Shown: positions 22,197 to 29,213 of the stretch, in pieces
Position numbering within the stretch: the stretch's first letter is position 1
How the letters are laid out: each line of letters opens with the position of its first letter
Source: Spongospora subterranea
Taxonomy: Eukaryota > Endomyxa > Phytomyxea > Plasmodiophorida > Plasmodiophoridae
Direction of reading: 5' to 3'
NCBI GenBank assembly: GCA_900404475.1
Contig: OUQQ01000215.1
Span: forward strand, 1-29,213
DNA length: 29,213 bases
Notes under the pieces: generated by a model
Told to the model about the DNA's origin: nothing
Databases searched by the model: none
What the model saw: the letters and a program-made list of their open reading frames with translations, nothing else
Made by a program: the position numbers and the translations under genes

Positions 22197-22686
22197 AACA
22201 TTCTTCATATATCAAATACGGGTATCCCATCTAAGTCATTCTCCAGTATCTGTGGCACTCTTTTCCGTAAGCTGGGAAACCAATATAATCGCATTGTTAG
22301 CGACAAAGCAACTTTGCCCTTTCCGATGCCCTCTCTGTTTGTTTCAACTCACAATGGAATTCCGTCAGGAATGTACATAGATGTCCACGTCCTACGAAAA
22401 GTTGTCCAAGAGCGGATTTTTCTGTTGAAAAATCTGCTTCCAACTCCAAAAACCTGGCCAGACAGCATGTTGCAATATCTGGATTCTTGAGTTTGTTAGT
22501 TTTGCAGTCTTTACAAGTACCAATGCATTTGCCAGGTTCTGGAGAAGCCCTCGTTCTTGAACAACACGCAACATTCCTTTTGCCTGTCCCGCAAAATGGG
22601 GATGGTCGTTCAGGAAGACCATTGATTGTGGAACAGGAGTTGAGTCAATCTGATATCGCTAAATGTATACAGTAGCTAACTGATTT

Positions 22687-23111
22687 ATGGCCACAATTCG
22701 ACTGGTGAACGGGAATGAAGAAAGTATTTTCGCGCATCAAAGGCTGTTTGCCTGCGGAATTCACGTTCATGCGAGACACTATGAGAGCGTCATGTGCAAA
22801 CGCTTGATGATTGCTGGAGCAATCGAAAATGGCACTCATTATCTGGTCAGGGTATGCGATTTTTCAATGTGTGTTTACATTGTGCAAGCAACTGCTCACA
22901 ATCCCACCAGGCGTCTGCATTTTTGGCCTGGGCATATTATCAAACGACAACGAAGATTTTGAGGCAGCAACCCACTCTTGGCAGCTTTAAGAGTTGGTCT
23001 GCTGTTAAAACGTTTTCCAAATTTGAGAATCCACATGACTCGAACATGACGTCAGAAACATGGAGACGGCAATTCTTGATCGTCGTCTCGACCATAATAG
23101 GGATCACATAA
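22687..23111 (+). CDS. Candidate two-exon gene, family unknown
   Basis: An ATG directly after an in-frame TGA opens 55 codons (22687-22851). A 59-bp intron (22852-22910, GTATGC...CCACCAG) leads in frame to 22911-23111, giving 121 residues. The intron size matches the window's norm, which is the main support. The product begins MATIRLVNGNEESIFAHQRL, and exon 2 begins ASAFLAWAYYQTTTKILRQQ and ends in a mildly hydrophobic RRQFLIVVSTIIGIT. The start may be internal to a longer gene whose upstream exon would lie around 22400-22675. No known domain is seen. Confidence 0.4.
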
Positions 23112-24589
23112 TATCATTCGCGTACTGTAGAATGTGCTCTCATCGTGGGCACAGCATTACAATCCTCAGGCGGAATAGCAACATCCATTCCTATCGCCAA
23201 TGGTAGACAGTACGACGCGGATCGATGGACCCCCACAAAGGCACGAGCGTCAATAAAACTGGACATCTTCACGATCACGCCCATCGTAATACACACGATG
23301 TTTCCGTGTCTGCTTTTTGAATCCCAGTTCGGTCAAAGAAACACCAGAAACCCGTTGACAAGTCAAACAGGAATCCAGCAATTCCTTTGAATTGAACAGG
23401 ATTCGTTCGACGACGAGAATCAAGCACATTGAGGCAGTCCTGTTAGCAAAGCTCATATCAATGATGTGCGATCCTTTTCTGGATGGTTTCCGATACGAGA
23501 AAGAGAAAGTTCTCCTGTGCCCTGATATGCAGCCGCAAGGTATCGAAGACGCCTGGCGCAATACATGCCTAAACGAAGTTGATCACATTACAAAACGTGA
23601 GGGAACATAGTGATCCAAAAAAATTTCTTTCGAAGGAATTTCGTGCAATCGTCAAAGGATGTTTGATTATTGCTGATGTGCCTGTGAGAGATTTCCGATA
23701 ATATTTTTCAAAACTCCTGAGCCATAACACTTGAGTATCAGTGTCTGGTATTCTTTTTGAACTTGAAAATATCTCGCCGAATAGTTGCAGAGATATCGTT
23801 ATCGTGGGGAAGTTGACTGCGACTGATACAACGAAAAAAATGGTGATTCATTGCTTTCGGATTCGCTATGTTGTTAAACAGTGTCATCGAATACATTGGT
23901 TCCTGTCGCAGAGGATTGACTGTTCTGCTCGCTATCACTGATTTCGGTGAAGTACTCGAGCATCGAGTGCTTCAAGGAAATATTCTTTCGCCGCTCAGCT
24001 TCTGTTCTGCGAACTGAACGCTCACTGTTTCCTGTGTATCTCCTTTTCAAAACAATTTGGCCAAAGGGGCCGTATAACAGTTCGGCCCACTTCTTCATGC
24101 TCATTTCCCTGGTCTGTTTCATCGCTAGTTTCGCTCAAACTGCTTTGGCCGCTACCCTGACTTGCACAGAAATGGTAATTGGAACTGCAAAGATCTTCAA
24201 CGAGGTACACAGTGACTCATGTTCCCGGTTTGTTGCGCCAACCAAGTTTCCTTGTCGTGGTCTTGCAGCCGCTGCAGCAGCAGCACGTTTCCGACTTCGT
24301 CAGCGGGGCATCACATGCAAGCCGTACTCGTTTGCGTGCTCTCGGCGGTGGTGTTCCGCAGGTAAACTCCGACGAAGTGGGTTTAATCGACTGGTGCATC
24401 AACTCTAATTATTCGAAAAGAGAATTTCATCCCCTATTCAGCACGCTGTTTGACGGCTCAAATCCAGCAATATTCAGGGAGTTCCATAAAAAGAGTGAAA
24501 AGCTTTTTGATTTTTTGCAAATTCCCGGGAGTGAACATATTGGGACAGCAGCTCTTTACGTGCAGATTTTTTGTTTCATGGCGCATCTT
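23112..24589. other. Region with no assignable gene
   Basis: Several 60-100-codon frames overlap on both strands: plus 23145-23390 and 23392-23610, minus 23250-23561 and 23874-24122. The minus frame containing MSMKKWAELLYGPFGQIVLK looks protein-like but has no known partner. A signal-peptide-like stretch on plus (FFMLISLVCFIASFAQTALA, about 24090-24150) is the antisense of that frame. Nothing here is secure. Confidence 0.4.
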
Positions 24590-24652
24590 TTTTGCTACTG
24601 TAACACCATTGCCTCCTTCCCATAGTGTCACGTTTGTTTGTTGCCATAACCA

Positions 24653-24694
24653 ACATTCTTCGTTGGAATGCGTTGATCGTCTGCAATGAGTGCA
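24653..24694 (-). other. CCHC zinc knuckle, probable gag remnant
   Basis: On the minus strand the peptide KYCTHCRRSTHSNEECW has the C-x2-C-x4-H-x4-C spacing of retroelement gag nucleocapsid knuckles and the W that often follows. It lies in a 115-codon frame (24458-24805). The flanks are not recognisable as gag, so this is likely a decayed LTR-retroelement fragment, oriented opposite to the gag at 26 kb. Confidence 0.55.
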
Positions 24695-24817
24695 ATACTT
24701 GCTGATCCCTGATTTTGGTAAGAACAACGCTGTATACGTTGATGGGAAAAGGAGGGGTGAGGTCCCTATCAGCGGAGTCTGGTCCCCCGCCGGTACGCCA
24801 CCCACAATTCGCCTTAT

Positions 24818-25247
24818 TTAGGTTTTATTCAAATGTGACCGTTGGCATTTTCTTGGGGGCTTCGTCTCTCCCCGATGTTTGCTCGGACACAGTTTCTTCT
24901 GTTTGCATCGTGACAGCTTCGTTGATTCTTTGTCCTTGGCGCTTGGCTGCGCGGGCCTTTACTTGCAAAAGGTTGAACGACTATTAAAGAATTTTTTAGA
25001 ATAGAATACGGAATTGATTGATTCACCGAAGTCGTAGAGTCGAAGTCAACTTACACAGCAAGTTGCTATGAAGAATTCTTCAATAGTTGTTCAACATGAT
25101 GCAAGTGAAAACCCGCGCAGCCAAGGACAAAAACATCAACGAAGCTGTCATGATGCAAACAGAAGAAGCTATGTCCGAGCAAACATTGAGGCGAGATGAA
25201 GCCCCCAAGAAAATGCCAACGGTCACATTTGAATTAAATAAGGCGCC
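24818..25247. repeat. Diverged inverted duplication, arms about 175 bp
   Basis: Bases about 24818-24995 match the reverse complement of about 25073-25247 with many substitutions and small indels (roughly 85 percent identity by eye), around a loop of about 77 bp. The right arm encodes the 5' part of the ORF at 25087. The left arm encodes a degraded antisense copy with an early stop after VTFE. Confidence 0.85.
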
Positions 25248-25341
25248 AAGGCTTGAAGATGCCTTAGAGGAGGACGTTCCAGCTGAACTGAACATTGCTG
25301 ATACGGATGCTGCCGTCATTTCTATTTATCCTCACATTTAG
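25087..25341 (+). CDS. Small acidic ORF, intact copy of an inverted pair
   Basis: An 84-codon frame starts MFNMMQVKTRAAKDKNINEA and is rich in Glu/Asp/Ala (EEAMSEQTLRRDEAPKKMPT, LEDALEEDVPAEL). It is soluble, charged and probably helical. Its first about 50 codons are duplicated on the opposite strand 80-270 bp upstream. There the reading frame is recognisable (AAKRQGQRINEAVTMQTEE) but stops early. No domain is recognised. It could be part of a repeat family or a mobile element rather than a host gene. Confidence 0.45.
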   Translation: MFNMMQVKTRAAKDKNINEAVMMQTEEAMSEQTLRRDEAPKKMPTVTFELNKAPRLEDALEEDVPAELNIADTDAAVISIYPHI

Positions 25342-25989
25342 CTTGGTCGCTTGCCCAGCCTGATATTCCAATTTGGATTTTCCAGAACCTTGTTTGGATA
25401 CATGCTCGGACCAGCAATCTGCCCGAGACCCTGCTCAAGTTGGTTTTGATGCCCACACAATGATTTCGACCCTGTTCGAATTACTTGACTCGATTCTATC
25501 TGAGCCAAATGCTACTATCAAAATCGCTCGTTGTGCAATTACTGGTCTCCCAGATTGTTCGATTTCTCTTTCTCGCAACCTTCAGCAACATCGGTGTGCT
25601 ACACGACGCCTGCACTCAAGATTCAAACACTCGAGGTCCACATACAGACGTGTGATGACGAAAGTCTAGTTCAAAGAGTTCCGATTTTATTATTTAGGAT
25701 CACACAGCCGGCCGTACGCCCGAACAACCCGGAATACGCTGCCCGTTGCCCGAATTACCCGGCAGGTAAGACACTCCCCATTGATTAAATCGGACCTCTT
25801 TGAACTAGACTTTGGTCATCACACGTCTGTTTGTCGACCGCGAGTGTTTGACTCTTGCGTGCAGGCATCGTGTAGCACAAAACGTTTGCTTGAACGTGTC
25901 CGATCGACAGTTCAGCAGAGTTCCGAATTTTCAATTTTCAATGTCGATCTTCCACAATTCCGCCTCTAACTAGGTCACCAATCACAGCT
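25342..25989. other. Region between the small ORF and the retroelement
   Basis: Frames of 60-98 codons overlap without recognisable motifs. This would be the place for a 5' LTR and primer-binding site of the following element. I could not find a matching 3' copy inside the window, so no LTR can be claimed. Confidence 0.4.
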
Positions 25990-26910
25990 ATGAGCGGCGA
26001 TAACAACGACGAACTTTCAAATGGCAATCAAATTTCTGATGCTTACGTTCAATCTTCGCCGTATGCGATCAGGAGGGCACAACCTCTCATATTCGCGAAG
26101 TACAAGCGCCGTTCCTGGCCCTGTTCCCAGCGAACGTTCGGCGTTTCGTCAATGCGACGTATGACTGCATCATCAAAGATCAGAGGAATCTCCATAACGA
26201 AGAGATCCTCCCAATAAGCGTCAAGAATCGGGTCGATGAGGATGAACTTCGGTCCGCCTGTAAATTCAAACTAAAAAATCCTATGACGAAATTTGTGGTT
26301 CTGATATATCTCCAGTCCCTTCAGACTACCTCCAGTATAATTCGGCAAGGCGTTCTTCGAAGAAAGGATCAAAAAGGGAATAGTAATGGACCTGCGAACG
26401 ACACACATCGAGTCGCGGGTTCTTGATATGTTCGTATGTTTCGACCGCCTCATTAGCGAGTTTGAGCTCGAAACGGCGTACGCTGAGAAACACAATATAA
26501 AAATGAAGTGCAAGTACCTTATCGAGGGGATCCGACCCGAACCAGTACTTGCCGAGGTAAAAAGAATAATCCAATATGATCAGAATTTCTTCACCGCGAA
26601 TAAGGATGAAGGACTCCTCGTCGACCTGATTTTGAAAGAGGCGTAGCAACAACAAAAGTTTTTTTAAGCCGATCGATTCGAAACCGGCGACGCCAACCAG
26701 CAACAAGACGGCACATTCTAGCAGCAGTTCGAAGCCGATCACAACTGCAAAAGTCTCCCAAAACGATAAGGTCGCTAACGCCCCTCATAGGATTCCCGAC
26801 GCTATTCGGAGGAGATATGAAGGTCGGGCACCATCGGACGGCGGCTGCCTCGTTTGCAAGGGAAATCATTGGGTTCAGGTTTGTCCAACCAGCACGCACA
26901 CGCAATAAGA
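25990..26910 (+). pseudogene. gag: Ty3-like retroelement gag, frameshifted
   Basis: Gag-like sequence in three pieces. About 26060-26335 reads EVQAPFLALFPANVRRFVNA, then a frame change leads to 26340-26646 (FFEERIKKGIVMDLRTTHIE, FDRLISEFELETAY, KMKCKYLIEGIRPEPVLAEV). A second change near 26640 leads to a basic linker and the zinc knuckle CLVCKGNHWVQVC (26846-26884, C-x2-C-x3-H-x4-C), ending at TAA near 26910. The layout of capsid-like helices followed by one CCHC knuckle and then protease is that of LTR retrotransposons. The C-x2-C-x3-HW knuckle resembles elements I recall from oomycetes, as recollection only. Two internal frame changes indicate decay or sequence errors. Confidence 0.7.
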
Positions 26911-27025
26911 GGCGTTCGCAAATCTTCCAAAGACAAAACAACAGAATATCACGACGGATCTGTCGCGTATTCACGCCAAACGCAATCAATCGTTTTGCTC
27001 ATCACGTAATGCAGACGAGCAAACC

Positions 27026-27712
27026 GTGCGCGTCGGCAAACATAACTCATGGCGATACGATCTCGACAACTGTTCTTCTCGTAACACTTTATCGCTCTGC
27101 ATGTTGCGAAAAATTCAGGAAACTGAAGTTGTCAGCGTGAAATATCATGATCCACCACTTCGGGCGGAACAAGCGTCCAAGAACAATCCAAACTCAATCG
27201 TCGCCACTGCCAAACCGGATATGACGTTGGCAACGTCGACCGGCAAAACATGTTTACGGGGACGTCAGTGCTACATTACTGAACAGGACCTGTCTGACGA
27301 TATCATTCTGATCGGCCAGCTCAAACATGTCGCATTGCGTATTGATCCACATACGCTATTGATCGAGCGACTGGCCAATATATCTGGCAATCATCCGGAG
27401 GTGGAAGAACCCACGACCGACGATGACGCCGATTATGACATCTCCACCAAACTTCGTATCAAGCGGAAAATGATCACCGAAACGCGAGAGGAGTTTTCTG
27501 ACGATTGCGAAAACGAACCCGGCGACGCTTACCTGGTCGAAATAGGCGAATTATCTACAAGCGAGGTACACCAATCAATGGACATGATGATTGATCTTGA
27601 AGGACTGCCTAACAAATTCAAAGATCGTCTACGTGCAATCAAACAAATTCAAAGATCGTCTACGTGCAATCAATCATTGCTCCAAGGAAATCATCGAGGG
27701 CAACTCAAATGA
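27026..27712 (+). pseudogene. pro: Retropepsin-like protease region with altered active site
   Basis: Downstream of gag, a 228-codon frame shows an aspartyl-protease pattern. LDNCSSRNTLSLCMLRKIQE sits where D-[ST]-G-[AS] followed by an IS-x-x-ML helix is expected. ITEQDLSDDIILIGQ matches the late ILIG segment, and IDLEGLPNKFKDRLRAI resembles the linker before reverse transcriptase. The catalytic Asp is kept (27065-27067), but the next two residues are Asn-Cys instead of Ser/Thr-Gly, so the enzyme is probably dead. The frame is cut at the 3' end by a 31-bp duplication. No reverse transcriptase, RNase H or integrase follows in the window. Confidence 0.6.
27611..27672. repeat. Exact 31-bp tandem duplication
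   Basis: Bases 27611-27641 and 27642-27672 are identical. Since 31 is not a multiple of three, the second copy shifts the frame of the protease-linker region. Confidence 0.93.
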
Positions 27713-28025
27713 AAGGAAAATCGCTAAACAAATGCGATACCTCGATATGGCTTCTGAGCGCGATCGGCAACTCAAATTAAAGAGATTGCATAATCTTGAA
27801 ATTTCGAGAAAATCAGATTCAAACCAGAATTTTGCTTTTCGAGAATTGCAGAAATTATTGAAATTGAAATACTTCCAAAAACTTGAGCGAACAAATTACA
27901 GGGATATTTCAATCACTCCAGCAACTGCAAATTCCTCATCGGGTGAAACAGGTGTTCGTCATAAATTTACGATTGAGAAGAGACCCTCGTTAAGTCGAAA
28001 ACGGACTTACAAAGGGACGTCCTGA
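27673..28025 (+). pseudogene. Lys/Arg/Leu-rich tail frame after the tandem duplication
   Basis: After the duplication an open frame runs to the TGA at 28023-28025. It is rich in Lys, Arg and Leu (ERKIAKQMRYLDMASERDRQ, FRELQKLLKLKYFQKL) and predicts a basic coiled coil. It connects by frame to GLPNKFKDRLRAI upstream if one repeat unit is skipped. It does not resemble reverse transcriptase, so the element either lost its pol here or was interrupted. Confidence 0.4.
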
Positions 28026-29213
28026 CCTTTCAAACCAGCGAGGAAAGGACGGCAACCGGCGCGGTGACCTGATCAGCCGAAGGCGAAACCAGTTCGCGGC
28101 CAGCAAAAAAGGTGCGTAAGCTGAACATTTGGGTGTACACTGTACAGTAGCGATCACCTTAAAGTGTACATGTACATCCGACCAAGGATTACGGCAGGGT
28201 AACCCAGAACGTTACCGGCTGCCTTGTCAGTTGTCAAAATGGCGGTGTTACCGGTTGTTTTCCCAATTGTTGGATATTCGCAACAATTATGTACCATCTG
28301 CATTGATCGTGACCGGTAGCCGTATAAAATGACGTTGATTATATGCTAGTACATCATTAAATCAGACATTGCAGTAAAGTGACGCTTGATGTTCAGTTTG
28401 ATGCCCTCCCAAATTAACCAGTAAGTTCGGAAATCGATTTGAGTATTGAGCTGTAATGGAATAACGCAACGATACGATTGGATGAAGGGTATAAGCGGTT
28501 ACTATAACATGAACGAGATTTGATTCAATGTTGGATCTGCAATCTTCATTAAATTCGATGTGCCAATGAACAACAACTATCGACCGAGTGGTAAAACGGG
28601 ACAGTTCATGCATTCGAAACATTGATATCAAGTTCCTGATGCGAGGACCCAGAATGGAACTCCCAACACAATTGAGGAATTTGGTGAAAACGAAACACGA
28701 TAACTGGATAACACTGACTGTCCGAGCATGTGGCGCTGATCGGCAATGATTCAGCAAATCTGAAAAGTGTCATTTAAGGAGCGTAATGATCTGTCCATCA
28801 CCAGATATAAAACTGCAAGAGACTGAAATGGGAACTGAAATATTTCAGATGATGTGAAATGGGTATTCACTGGACTATCAATCAGTGATAAACCACATTG
28901 TCAGTCAATAGGACATGAGATATATGAATCAAAATCATCACAACCGCTGAATGATTGACGATTTGGCGACGATCCAAGTGTTGTGTCTGAGCAGTCAACA
29001 TCATGTGATGACAGAAATATGGGATCTGCTGAATCAGATTTGCACAACCCGAATCATAAGGCAATTGTATTTATTTGACGAAAGTCAGAAAGTGTTGTAA
29101 TACATCTTGACCAATTCAAATTACGGAAATTTGCGAAAGGCGTAGAATCTGGCATCAACTGTCGCAATTAGTAGCGTTTGGACTGTGTTCTTTAGCCCGA
29201 GACGTTTAGCGAC
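28026..29213. other. Region with no assignable gene
   Basis: Only one minus-strand frame above 100 codons (28362-28757) is present and it has no recognisable motif. No RNA gene, LTR end or clear repeat was found. A short palindromic cluster of TGTACA motifs lies at about 28133-28173. Confidence 0.45.

Overview
This window is nuclear DNA from a eukaryote, most likely a unicellular one. The recognisable genes are eukaryotic (prefoldin subunit 3, UFD1, makorin, chitin synthase, a DUF268-family protein, ribosomal protein S4). They are split by about thirty very short GT-AG introns, nearly all 48-68 bp. The chitin synthase belongs to the fungal-type (division 1-like) group but departs from fungal sequences at two conserved motifs. 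I therefore favour a non-fungal, chitin-making protist (holozoan or stramenopile-like) and cannot name a species.

Layout. 1-2.2 kb: a broken alpha-kinase gene inside a chain of inverted repeats that look like template-switch or amplification chimeras, followed by a TA-flanked foldback element resembling a Tc1/mariner MITE. 3.2-4.0 kb (+): prefoldin subunit 3. 4.0-6.3 kb: unresolved. 6.3-15.8 kb: a block of minus-strand genes, namely UFD1, a small membrane-protein candidate, makorin, chitin synthase with an unresolved 3' end, and a secreted-protein candidate. 15.8-22.2 kb: plus-strand genes, namely a DUF268 protein with an N-terminal membrane anchor, a 989-codon secreted proline/serine/glutamine-rich protein containing an assembly join, and RPS4. 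22.2-29.2 kb: gene-poor and repeat-rich, with an inverted duplicated ORF, two gag-type zinc knuckles and a decayed Ty3-like gag/protease region.

Functionally, UFD1 and makorin belong to ubiquitin pathways, and prefoldin and RPS4 to protein synthesis and folding. Chitin synthase, the membrane-anchored DUF268 protein and the secreted low-complexity protein sit close together and could all serve the cell surface, though proximity is the only evidence for a link. Exon models were built by hand from reading-frame continuity, splice dinucleotides and remembered family motifs. No alignment or transcript data were available.
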